From NCBI RefSeq assembly GCF_023343835.1, contig NC_064443.1:2914001-2978000 (forward strand): a DNA stretch of 64,000 bases, in the 5' to 3' direction. The notes under the pieces are model-generated. The model was not told the origin of the DNA. It saw only the letters and a program-made list of their open reading frames with translations, and made no database searches. This document shows positions 1-12,300 of this stretch, one piece after another. Each line of letters opens with the position of its first letter. Position 1 is the stretch's first letter. Source of the DNA: Lagopus muta (taxonomy: Eukaryota; Chordata; Aves; Galliformes; Phasianidae). Both the position numbers and the translations under genes were made by a program.

Positions 1-1540
1 AGATTTAGTGATACTGAGAGTTCCTCAGCAGTCTGGCTCTGCTCCCCTCTGCTTTCCCATGCCTTCATCCCTGTGCACTGTGGGCATCTTGCCCTGCTTA
101 CCCCTGGCTGGGTAGGAGATGGAAAGTTGCTCATGGTTGGTGAAGTCCTGCCAAGTCTGCATTCCTGAGTCTTAGAGCTCACCTTCAGTGGAAAAACTGC
201 TTGTCAGTGACTGGTCCTTAATCATTCAGCTCTTGGACAGGTCTGACATTGCTGCTTTTGCAACCTCTGAAAAATTTGCATGGCAAATGGGGTAACAGGC
301 CTGTTCAAAGCTGTCATGCATAGAAGAGTGAGGGAAGTAATTCTGTGGGTGTATGTGTGCACTGAGAAGGCAATGCTGGCAGGAAGGCCTGGGCAAAGCA
401 GTGCACTGCTTCCTTCATGCACAGGCATGTCCTGTAACTGCTGCAGGCTTGTTTCCACAAGCACCTGCACAGCTTTTCTCTGGGCACTCCTCTCAGTGCA
501 CCTCTGCTGTTACGGTTGCAGGCCTGCTGTGAAGTTGCCATGAGCGTCCATTCTAATATTGCAAATAGCCACAAACTGCAGCAACATCATCATCTCTCTC
601 CACTGGCTGTGGGGAACACAAGTGTTGCTTTGCTGCTCCAAAAGGCTTAGCTTTCCTTTATCTTAGGAATTTCCCAGTGCTTCTGGGAGAAAAATAGGGT
701 GCCTTGCCTTGCAACAAGCAGCTCATGGCTAAGGCTGTGTGAACATGCAGCTCCATTGCAGCTCTTTTCTCATCAGCACTGAGGTTGTAACTGGAGCCAA
801 ACTTACAGGCCAGCCATCAGCCACTCCTAGAAGAGCATCCCAAGCACCACAAAGGTGTTTGCAACACCAGGAGCATGGTGAGTATGTGATGATCAGTTCC
901 TCTGCACACTTGTTCACATCTGATGTGGTGCGTTCCCTTAGCTTGCACAGGTAAGCAAGGGGTGAGGGCAGGGCCAGAGTGCAGTGAGAGGCAGGCAGGG
1001 CCAACCATCACGGCTGCAGAGAGTGACAAAGCCAATGACACATGGAAAGAAGGCGTTTTTCCCCAGTGGAAAAGGACAAAGGATGAGAAAACAAACACAG
1101 ATTGTTTCCCAGCAAACAAAGCTCAAATGGCGGGTTGTGTAACTGCCGGTGGTTGCATAAGCACGAGTTTGGTTTCTGGAAAATGATAAGGGGAAGTAAT
1201 TGGTAAAAGATGTTTAAAGCTGGGGACAAAAGGGCTGTAAGCACTGATGGAGTGAGCAGGTGTGAGGTGTGAAGGCACTGCTAAGATTTCCCTGTTGACC
1301 CACCCAGGCAACAGTACCCATCCATTTAGCTGAGTGTTGCATAGCCCTAATTGCACATCCCCCGTTTCTCAACCTATTATTTACACAACCCCTGGAAGTG
1401 CAAGTGCAGTAAAACACCCTGAATGCAAGGAAAAGCACACCTTGGCAACGTGTGCAGATGCACAGCCTTGAGCACGATGCATGGATACTCCCGGTAAATA
1501 CCCAAGCCCTGGCACCACAGAAGACCCCAGAGAGCAGCAG
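1..1540. other. Intergenic, no gene recognised
   Basis: I see no exon with a recognisable protein, RNA gene or repeat here. One acceptor/donor pair can be drawn around 808-874 on the plus strand, but the peptide resembles nothing I know. In mammals TLR9 and ALAS1 lie on this side of TWF2; neither is visible, though only 1.5 kb can be inspected. Confidence 0.5.
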
Positions 1541-1556
1541 ACTGCTTTAAAAATAC

Positions 1557-1562
1557 TTTATT
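1557..1562 (-). terminator. Candidate polyadenylation signal AATAAA (TWF2)
   Basis: The plus strand reads tttatt, giving AATAAA on the minus strand within an A/T-rich patch (1548-1570) set in GC-rich DNA. It is the only canonical hexamer on the minus strand between the TWF2 stop and this point that I found. A nearer ATTAAA at 2914-2919 competes with it. Confidence 0.4.
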
Positions 1563-2913
1563 CTTTAGAAAATACAGCATTCAGTACAGTGTGCTCCGCT
1601 CCCCCCAGGCTTCACACCCCCCTCACTGGGGCACCCCAACACGGTCAAGGCAACATCGGCACATTCACCGGTGAGCGGGGAAGGGCACGGGAGCAGCCCT
1701 GGTGTTACCACTGCCCAGGGGTGTGGGGGAAGCAGGCCTCGCTGGTAGCCAGCAGCAAGGTGCTCTCCTCCCCAAATCCTCTAAGAAAAGCCAAATCCAC
1801 AATGCCAAACTCAAGCCCTGGGGACAGCCCTTGGTGACCAGCGATGTCCTCGATGCTGTGAGCACACTGGAGCCCCGGCTGGCCCTCCCTAGGGGGCAGC
1901 CTCCCTTGTGCCAGGATTTGGGGCAGCCCACGTGGGTGGGAGCTGGGTGGCCTTTCGCAGGGGCTCGGGGCTTTATCCCATTTCCCACACCCTTTTCCTT
2001 GCAAAGGGCAATAATGTCCAACCACCCCCTTCCTCACCTGGGTGCCAGCCTGGACCAGAGGTTCGTCCCACAGATGACAACACCCAGAATTAATGGAGCA
2101 GTCAGGCCAGCCCCCGCCTTGCAATCACACTACAAACACTGAGGCACCCCTATGCTGATAAAAGCACAGGGATGGGGATGAAGGAAATGGGGAAGGATGA
2201 AGTACGACGACAGACAGCACAGGGGACAGGGGTGGCATGGAATGGGTTCTGGCTCCTGTCCCAAACCCAGCCGCAGGGCTGTAAAGCCTCCCTCCGAGGG
2301 AAAAGGCTGTCCTTGGTGGATCAGAAAGAGGATCCAAACATTGCCAACAGGCACAGTAACCTTTCTCCAAAGCCAGGTGGAGCTCAGACCTTGCCCTGCA
2401 CCAAGACTGGACAAAAACAGAGCTGGGCGCTGCCCTTCCTCTACCCATACCCATAAGAAACTGGCTTCAAAGTCCATTGAGCCACATCCCTGTGCCCCAG
2501 CTCAGACCCAAGGGGCTTCACAGCCAGACCAGCCCAGGAGGCACAGGGACCTAGAGCTGGGTGGGAGCAGCACGGAGTGGCTGTATGGGAAGCCACCAGC
2601 AGTGTCAGGTACTGGGCAGCCGTTGCTTGCATGTCCAGGGCCCTGGCCATGAGGATGCTCTGTATGACAGCTGGGAGTGAGAGGGGAAGGGAGAAGCATC
2701 TGTACTCCCCAAAAGGCAAATCCAGATAGAACAAGGGGTTGTCTCTCACCAGGGACAAATGCTCCTGCCAGGTGCTGGGGCTGCAACAGCAAAGTCCCCC
2801 CCTGCAGGGATGGGTCTGGGCTGCAGCCTGGAAAGGCTCGGGCAGCCATAGGACTTACACAGCGGGGCTCTGCTGAGTAAAGGCTGTAGGAAAAGGGAGG
2901 AGGGAAAGAAGCA

Positions 2914-2919
2914 TTTAAT
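2914..2919 (-). terminator. Candidate proximal polyadenylation signal ATTAAA (TWF2)
   Basis: The plus strand tttaat gives the common variant hexamer ATTAAA on the minus strand about 430 nt beyond the TWF2 stop. It would give a short 3' UTR. The choice between this and the distal AATAAA at 1557 cannot be made from sequence. Confidence 0.3.
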
Positions 2920-3348
2920 GTTATCTGCTATTAAACCAACACCAGGTATCATCTCCTTCCTTTGCATAGAGCAGCTCGTAGGTGAGCGAATCCTTCCCTC
3001 AGCACAGGTAAACCAAGGGAAAGCTCTGGTCCCAGCTGGGACCAGAGTAGGCTGGAGACATGGTCCTGCTGCTCCCGTGCTTACCCAGTTGTCCCCAGGC
3101 TTGCACAAGGACATGGAGAATGAAACACAAACACCTAGAGCCTGTCCCCATCCCACTGCTCTGCGTCGGGAGAAACAACCCGTCCTGATGCTCAAAAAGG
3201 AATGAAAAAGGGAAAAGAAGGGAAGGGGAAGGCTGAGATGGAGGGAAAGATCCCCAGGTCAGCAGAAAGGCCTGGAACGGAGGGGTGGAAGCTGGGAAAA
3301 GTCAGGGGGATGCTGTCCATTCACCACCCGTCCCTGCCTCATCCAGAT

Positions 3349-6300
3349 CTAACTGTCCTCGCCGTTCTCTCCTGGCCCTTTGATCAGCCTCTTCTGTCCC
3401 CGTTTCCCCACGGGCCCTTTGGGCTTGGCAAAGGCCTGCTTGAAGGCGTGCTGTTTCGGGTGCACCTCATCATACAGGAACTCTGCCGTCAGCTCAGCGC
3501 CGTCGTCGATCTCAATCTGCACAGGGAAACGGGGTTTGTTACCATCAGAAAGGTCAACACCATGGAATGGAGATACAGGAGGTGTAAGGACAAAGGGACT
3601 ACACAAATGGAAATGGTGTTACAATGAGAAAGAAAAGGTGCTCACCTGTCTCCAAAGATCTGGGCTTGCAGGGAAAACTCCATAAGAGAAGGATCTCCAA
3701 CCAAAGATCCTTCCCCAGTGGCAGTCAGCCCTTCAATGAGCTCTGATGAGCTCATATGAGCTACAGAGTGCCATCACCAAGCCATGTCCCTTACTGTCAC
3801 ATCCACACATCTCGTAAATTCCTCCAGGGCTGGGGCAGCCCATCTCAATGCCTGACTGTCTTCACACCCCAAAATGCTGCTCTCTCAGGGTAACCCCGCA
3901 CTCCTCCCCAAGGACACTGATAGGTTTGGACCAAGGACCCACAGGGTGGAAGCAAAGGGGCCTCCATACGCCCACTGTGTGAAGTACTGTTGTCAAATGA
4001 CTCAAAGGTTTAGGTCATTTCAATCCCAAAGCTCTCAACCAGGGAAATCCATCCTCTCCTACCAGATAGAAGTCTTCACCAAAACCACAGATGCTGGGGA
4101 TACCCATTAGGGCTGGGGCAGAGATGTCAGTGCAAGACCATTGCCCTTTTCTCCAGGTCGCTGTTAAACAACCTCAGTGATGCCTGAGGCTTCCCTGAAT
4201 TCTGAGACCTCACCCCAGTCAAAACCATGTCGCATCCAGGAGGTAAGGACTCACCTTCTTCGCTATCTCCAGACAGAACTCCTGCTCCACGGTGTCGAGC
4301 AACCGGCTCTTGCAGCTAGAGTAGAGCATGCGCTCCTTGATGCTGCATTTGTACCCAGGCATGGAGTAGATGAACACTGCGAGAGAGGAACGAGGCTCAG
4401 TGCTGCCCATGTGCAACGATGGGGAGCAGCCAGATCCTGGCTTTCTGGGGCTTTTCCAGGCTGAAGAGCCCTGACAAGCTCAGGTGCAGAGGCCAAGCTC
4501 TTCCACTGCCTTACTCTGCAACTCAGCAGCCCCTTGCATAAATCCTCCCCAGTCCTCAATACTCAAGATCCAAACTGTGCATTCCCCACATTCTCTGGGC
4601 CCCAAAGGCTTGCTTGGGGGGAGCACGGCAAGGGAGAATCTGCTCAGATCCTCCACACCACCCGCACCATTGCTAAGGGCAGAGCCAGGGGCTCTGAGCA
4701 ATCACTGCTCACCAACAGACTCCAGGTAGTCTCCCTCATGTGAGTGCTTGTACAGGAAGAAGTGGTAGCGAGCAGAGTCCTGTGGGATCCTCTTGGGCAG
4801 GTCAGTGATCTCTGTGGGGCTCGTGTGCACCAGGTCGATGGTCTCCCGCTCCAGATCCAGCTTCTGGTTGAAGAAAGGGACAAAAGAGACCAAAGTGCCA
4901 CAGCAAGGGGTGCTTGGAGGTGCAGGGGGAGCCGTGCCAGGGACTCACCAGCTGGATGTAATTGATTTTCTTCTGCTTCAGTGCCTGGATAGCCTGCTGC
5001 GCATCCAGCTGCAGGGGAAAGGCCAGGCCCTGCAGGGTCTGGTGCTTGCTCTCCACACTGATCTCTGTCTTCACCTGCAAACAGGAATAGCACTGAGTGT
5101 CAGGGTGGTCATGGACCAGCTACCATCTCCAGCTGCCCCAGGGTGAATGTGCATCCTCATGCTTGCATTTGCCAAGGCACAGAGCAGCAGCTGGGGGCAT
5201 CCATGCCCTCCTGGGGTCAGGAGGCCTGTTCAGCCCTAACCCAGGAACTTGTGGGTTTGATGGGTGAGTGCAGGAGTGCTGGCAAAGCTCTCAGGCAGAG
5301 GCAATGCTTGAGACACAGCTCACTGGAAACACAGCATTAACATTTAGATGTCACCAGCCTCGGGACTGTGGTATTTCCCAGCAAACAGGAATCACCCAGC
5401 AGAATCTGTCCCTGCTCGTGCATCCCCCAGACCTGCTCTCCTCCTTTGCACAACTGCTCCCAGAAAACAACCTCGGCACCACTGACGCTTCTCATGGGGC
5501 TGCATTGGCACAGGATGCCCAGAGCTGTGGGTGCCATCCCTGGAGGTGCCCCAGGCCACGGAGAGGCCCTGGGCAGCCTGAGCTGAGGTGCAGCCAGCCC
5601 ATGGCAGGGATGGGGCTGGGGTCTGTGAGGCCTCTTCCAACCCAATCATGCTGTGATTCTACGATTCTCAGCATAAGGCTGTTTGCAGAGAACTCCTAGC
5701 TAGGGACAGGGCAGGGTGCTGCAACCAACACTGCTGCCTCTTCACCTCATCCTCCCACACTGCAATGTGCAGGGAGCCTTGAAATCCCAGCATCCAGCTG
5801 CGGGGGTCTCGGGTCACTTACAGGTGCCCACTGCCCACACTGGAGCGAGGATTCAGAGACCCGCAGCTCAGACAAGCCCCCATTTTCACACCAAACCCTC
5901 AAAAGCAGAGGCTTTTGCACGGCGGAGCAAACAAATCCCCTCTCCATGAGACCAAAGCCACTGCAAAGAGGAAGAAAGACGGACAGGCCGCGTCACATCA
6001 GGCACCTCCACCCCAAACAGGGCTGTGCTGTGACCCTGCAGGAGGGAAAGGAGAGCGGGACGCGCAGCGGCACAGCATACCTCCTCGGGGCTGGGGTACT
6101 CTACCAGCGATGGGCAGCAGCAGCAGCCCCCCACCATCTGCCATAGAATACAGGGAGACGGAGTCACGCCGATGGCGGAGGAGCTGCCCCTGAGCCCGCC
6201 CCACCTGCCCCAGGCACACAGCAGCGCCAACCCGCACACTGCACACCAAGTGCTGCTTTCGTTTGGGATCGGTTCAGGAGGTTTGGTGCAAAGATGAGAA

Positions 6301-9300
6301 AAGCCCCTCCTCCCCACTCCCCCTTTTGTTTTTTTTCCCCCTATAGCGATAATGGAGGAAAATCACACACACGAGCAGCCCATCCATCGCCAACTTGAAG
6401 TAGAAAAAAACCCCAGGAGTGATCTAATCCCCGTCTCAAGTCCAACACAGACTTCAGACACCAGCTCCCTGGGGGTTTGTTTAGGGAGCCCAGTGTGGGG
6501 TGAGCTCAGCTCCCCTGGGCAGAGCAGGGGGCAAAGGGAGCAGAGCATGCAGCACACGGCCTGTGGAGCAGCCTACCATCTCCGTGCTTGAGTCTTGTGA
6601 GCAGGAATCCTGCGGGTGTGGGAGAGGAGACACTGTCAACGGCACCCACACAGGGATGGATGGGTCTAGGAACAAGGAGGGGGTGGTACCAACATGCTGG
6701 GAGGGTGCAGGCCTACCATGTCTCTGCTGGAGGCCAGGGAAAGCAGGTCCTGCGTGCAGGCATGGAGAGTGACAAAATGACATGGGAAATGTCAGTGCTG
6801 GGGAGGGACAGCCCTGAGCTGTGGGACAGGTTGTTGGGACAGCCCAGGAGCTCCAGGGGCATTACCAGCCCTGCTCTGCCTCCTGCTGACTGCCCAACCT
6901 GTGTTGGGATGGAGGAGTTACAGCAATAGGGCTGGGGGTAATTCCTCCTCAAAGGGGAAGCCCCTAAAAGAGGGATCCCCCTAAAGGTTTGGGGAAAAAG
7001 TGCCCAAGCTACTTTCCAAGCTCAGAGTATAGGAAGATGAAGAGCTCTGCATTCCCACAGCCAAAGACAGGGCAAGCACACACAGATGCTGATGGCACTC
7101 AGGTTTGCCTTCTCCTCCCTTGCAGAGATGTGGCACATGGGATTTACCACTGCCAACACCAGACCCCCATGTTTCTCCCCTGCAAATGCCCTGAGAACTA
7201 AATGATGCTGGGGCAATGAGCAAAGAGCTTTCAATGCTGGACAAAGCAGGATGGAGTCAGAAAGCTCCCTAGATCAGAGGTCATCCCAGCACTGCTACCC
7301 TCTGCAACACACCTCCCCATGGCATTTCCTACTCCTTCTCTTTTTAAACCCACAAGCACTGGGCTCATTTCCAGGCTCTGCACAGGGATGGCCAAGCTGC
7401 ATCCCACAGCTCTTGGCTTGGGCCTGCCCACTGGCAGCACTTGGGCTGCAGGGCTGCAGGGTGTTTTACCTCCTTTTCTTTACTTTTTTCTGCTTTCCCC
7501 TCCCTACTGAGAGCTGGGTGCTGACCAGAGCTCCTAATTTGCCTTTATTTCCCACTCCACCCCACAGATAAACCTGGTTTCCCTCTGCATTTCTGAGCCT
7601 GCAATGCCTCCAAGCGCTTCCAGAAAGACTCTCCATTTGGGCAGGGACTCGTTACGACAGCTCAATCTCCATTTAAAAACCACTGTTTGAGCCCATAGTT
7701 CACCCCCAGCCTCCAGCACAGCAGCGATGCATTTTCTGCCTTCAGCTTTGGAGAACTCCCTCACACTTCCCCCAGCCTCCAGGAGGATGGCTCAGCACAT
7801 CCCCTCTTTCCATGCCAGGTGCAGCCTGGCTCCCTGTCCCAGTGCAGAAGGCAGGGCTGCACAGCTGCCACATCCACCCTCCTGCTTTGCTGCTGCCTTT
7901 TGCTTCCCACTGGTGCCTGCTGCCAACCCAGGAATACCAGCACTTCCACAGTGAGAAATGCCAAACTCACAAAGGTTAGAGACCGCGCTAAGAGATGCAC
8001 CACCAGCAGCAATCCCAGGCAAGTGGCAACGACATGCACTGCAAGGCACTTGGTAGCTTTTAAAGAAACAGTGTCCCTTGTGTCACTTCCAAAATCCTGG
8101 TGGATTCACAGAGCTCAGGGTCCCAACAAAGAGACAGCCAAAGAGCAGAGCTGCTGAGGTCTGAGCTCGCTGCAGGGCTGCCCAGCAGGTCACAGCCACT
8201 CCTCAGTGCCTGTTTTGTCAGCCCACGTGAAGACACTGCCAATGCTTCAGCTACAAAGGACACGGAGCTCTCTGACCCCAGCTGTGGTGATGGGGACAGA
8301 GGGGGAAGCGCCAGCATTTTGCACAGCTAACACAAGACAGCAGCACGGCACCAGCACTGCAAACACAGCTGCTGCAGCCTCCTTCCCTTGTGCTGCAGCA
8401 CACCTGGTGTTCTGCAAGGAGACAGGTTACTGTCACTCTGCTTCTGCAGCAATGTGCAGGTCCAGGCAAGGACGGAGGCACTGCTGTGCAGGGTGCTGAA
8501 AGCTGCTCCCATAGCCCCTCTCTGCTTTGCACTGCTCCAGAAACTTGCTATAAGGTCAGCACCGACAGAGACCCTGCAGCAGCCCAAGCATCCAGGTGCT
8601 TCACACTAAATTCAGAGGCAAAATAGTGATTTTTCTCTGTTTCTAGATGAGAAGGTCCACTTGCTGTGGCTCAGGCTTACACAGGGGACAGCGTACCTTT
8701 AAAATGAAACCCAACCACACCAAACCTGGGCAGCTCACTTGCTCAGGAGCCACCTCTTGCAGTCAGGAGGGTGGGGAGCAGCGCATCGTTGGGAACACAA
8801 GCAAAACGAGCAACACTTACCTGAGCCACTTCACCCTGCAAGACACAGCCAAGAAAAAGCACTTAATCCTACAACACCAACCAGCCAGGGCGATGGCCTG
8901 GGTGGGACCATAAAAGCCCAAAGTTACTGCAAGATAAGCAGCACAGCCCAGAGCCTTGTCTCAAAGCCCTGTTAGCTCTCTCTTCTCCAAGGTGTCATCT
9001 TGCATTCTCAGCCTAAATCCTGCCCATACCCTCTGGGTGGGAGCTGGGATGACTATACCATGCCCTACTAGAAGATCACATTTGGTGGCATGCCCCGGAT
9101 CCATTCATCATATCTGTCCAGCACCACCCAGTGGTTGTCACCACATGCTCCAATGATGAGCAGGACAAGCAATGAACTCCATAGTTCTCCAGGTCTACAG
9201 GGAAAGGAAGGTCCAGGCGGTGCTGAGAAATGTGGTTCTAGCCCCTTGTTGTGAAAAAAGGCCAGGTGCTGGTTGGTCTCTTCCCAGTTTGCAAGAAAAA

Positions 9301-12300
9301 GCAGAGGAAGAGAGGACCAACAACATTAATGCACTGGGTTGGCACTGCCCCCAGACCTGCTCCTGCCCTGTCTTTGCCACTAACTGGATCAGACTGCTTG
9401 GCTTAATATCTCCCAGGCTCCACATCCATCTCTAAGCCCCACAGACCCCATCACAGGAGGAAGAGAGAGGGATGCTGTTTCTGTGACGTCCCAGTGAAAT
9501 CCCCCTCCTCCCAAACACAGCTTCCAGGCAGTCCTCTCACCCCATAGGATCCTCTTCACAGCCTCAAGGTTTCCACAGCATCACAGGGGTTGGCACGAGT
9601 GTCTCATGCTGCTGCAGGACCTGTGTTGTTCTGCAGCCTTGCCTGGCCTCATCCAGCCATTTCCATACTTCCTTCCAGCACTAAGCCCCAGACATTCAGG
9701 CTAAGACCTCTCCCCTTTAGCACAGCATCCCTCACAGCCACAGATGAACCTGAGGAAGTACACTGCGACAGCCAAAACGTGAGCTGGAATCCTTCCTGTT
9801 TTCCCCTCAAATTCAACTCCAGCTCTGAGTTCCATCCTGATATCTAAAGATTTGACACCGCTGCCTGCCTTTAGGCTCCACCTGCCTGCTAATTGCTAAT
9901 TACAGCATGCAAAGTAAGATATCCAAGCTCATGTCCTAGCGAAGAAAAGAGTCTGTAAAATTCATCATCAGTTTGACCACGAGGTCATGCAAATGCTTGA
10001 TCCACCTCAGCAGGTTCAGGAGCGGGTTAAAAAGCAGACGTACAAAGGAGCTTTGTAAGAGTGAGCTACCTCTGCACCAAAGGCTGAGCCCCAAACCTCC
10101 CTGGGGCTGGGTGCCATGGGATGCCCACCTCATTGATGCGGATCTGCTGGAGCTCCTGCTCAGCTGCAGTCAGCGGGGCGGGCGCAGAGCAGGACGATAC
10201 GTGCTTCTGGTACCCACTGAGGGACACATCCTCCTGCAGACAGAGGGACAAGAAGGGAAACGTTAGGGAGTTATTATCACCACAGAGCAGCCAGGACAGG
10301 GCTATGACCCCAGCCTGGATCTGAGATCCCAAGCTCTGGCTCTCTCCCTGCTGACACAAATGACCAGTGTGGGCTGTGCTCTTGGACACCTCCATGCAAA
10401 CACCACACTTGATTTGAGCCCTGCCCATCCAGGCCATCCCACCAGCCATGCAGCAGTGCGGCCCCTGGTTGAGGAGCAAAGCTTGGGACCACAACAGCCA
10501 GAAGAAAAGGAGACCACAGCCCGACTGCAGCCATGAAGCAGGATGCCAGCAGCTGGAGCCCTGGATAGGTTCCCAGAGCTCAGCTTTTAACTCAAAAGAT
10601 TGAACAGAATCCTACGTGAATCACGACTGTACCTTAACTGTTCCAAACATCTCATCCTTTATATGCCCCCCTCCAAATTCTTTCTTCACCGTTGCTCTGG
10701 TTGCAGCATACAGCATCTTCAGCCTGACCTGTGTGAGGAGGGATGCAGTAGACATGGTCAGGGAAGGAAGCAGAGGACCTGTCACCTCCATCCCACTGGC
10801 ACCTGGTGGTCACTGCCACCTCCTGACCCAAAGCTCTGCCTTCCCAAAGCTCAGCCTCCCACCCCTTCCATGTGCAGCTACAACCACAGCTGGTGCTGTC
10901 ATTTGAGACTCATCCCTGGGAGCCAGCTTGCAGCCCAGGACCCTGCAGCACAACAAGGAATAATGTCACCTCCATGTGCTTGCTTAACCACGGGATGCTC
11001 TGATTACACAAACACAAAGAAACACAAAAACAAATACACACAAAAACAAATCAATCAAAACCGATACAGAGACTCCAGATTCTCATAGGGAGCAGAAAGC
11101 TCTCTGTAGCTATTGACACTATAAGCTATAAAGTAAGTACCTGGAAAACAACCACCTGGTTTTTACCTCAGTCCTGTGTCTCACCCCAGCAGCTCTAGCT
11201 CCAGGGAACTGCTCTGAGCACAGTGTGGGCACTTGTCAGCTCTATTTCCACAGCTATGCATGGAGGCATGTGCAGCCTTAAGGAGCTCTGGCCTCAAACC
11301 ACAGTTCACTGGTTTATTGTACAGACAGACAGCAGCTTCACAGGGAATCATGAAAACAATCATGTTGCAAAAGAACAGTCCTGATGGTTTGATGTTGTTG
11401 AGTCGCCATAAGGGACCACATCCTTCCAATGAAAATTCCCCACCAACAAAGCAAAACGTTGCTTCCATTCACCTTTTAGACTTCTCATGCACTGTTCTCC
11501 TGCAAAACTCTGCTCAGGAAAGAACTTTTGCAAGCACTCCCCAGCCCGCCTTGACTGACACAGAAGACCAAGCCAAGCCTCTGCCATCAAGGCTCACAGT
11601 CCCTGGGTTATGCTAAGGCCAAGGTCACAAGCCACAGGAACATCAACACCAGCCTACGAGCCAGCAGGTGTCGTTGCTGGCCTACAGTTACACATCCTGG
11701 AGCCACCGAAGGCAGATTTTTGGACACCTGCCCATCTTGCTCCCGCCCAAATGCCACAAAGTTCCAGGACAGCAGAGCTCACCGGGGAGTTATCAGGGGA
11801 CCAGGAGATGAAGAGCCACTCGTAGCCCTGGGCGTTCTGGCTGTCCAGGCGGTACAGCACATAGCATGGCTGCTGCTCATCCAGTAAGGGTAGCACAAAG
11901 GCATCATAGTCCATGTCCCAGCGCCGGGCCAGCTCCTTGTGTGCTCCCAAAACGAGCTGTTCTGGAAGGAGAAGAGAGAAAAGTGAAGGTTATGCAAAGG
12001 CAAGGCTCAGCTGCTCTTATCAGACTCCCTGTAACCTCAGAGATGCAAAAACACTTGCTTGAGGGATAAGCAGGCAGGGTTCTGTGCTCTGTCCCCCTGC
12101 AGCAGGCCGTGCTGCCAGAGAGCCCTGGCTTCTGGAAAGGATTTATGCAGTTCACACATGTGGTGGCATCTCAAGTGTCCAGAGGGTATTTTTTCCCCTG
12201 CTACGCAAGCATCAATGGGGCTGGAAGCAGCAAGCAGCAAGCTGGGCAGTGTGGGGCTGGGATTTAAGTGCCAGTGTAGGCATGGTATGAACACAAAGAA

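Larger units (their letters stand above)
1540..3348 (-). other. TWF2: Putative TWF2 3' UTR
   Basis: The region follows the TWF2 stop codon at 3349-3351 and contains no other exon. Reading the minus strand, the first usable polyadenylation hexamer is ATTAAA at 2914-2919, about 430 nt past the stop. A canonical AATAAA lies at 1557-1562, about 1.8 kb past the stop. Either could end the transcript; the extent given uses the distal site. The end is inferred from hexamers only. Confidence 0.4.

Noticed and set aside
808-874. Apparent internal exon (acceptor ACTTACAG, donor CATGGTGAGT)
   Set aside because: The peptide matches nothing known, and no neighbouring exons in phase were found. It could be chance splice-like sequence.
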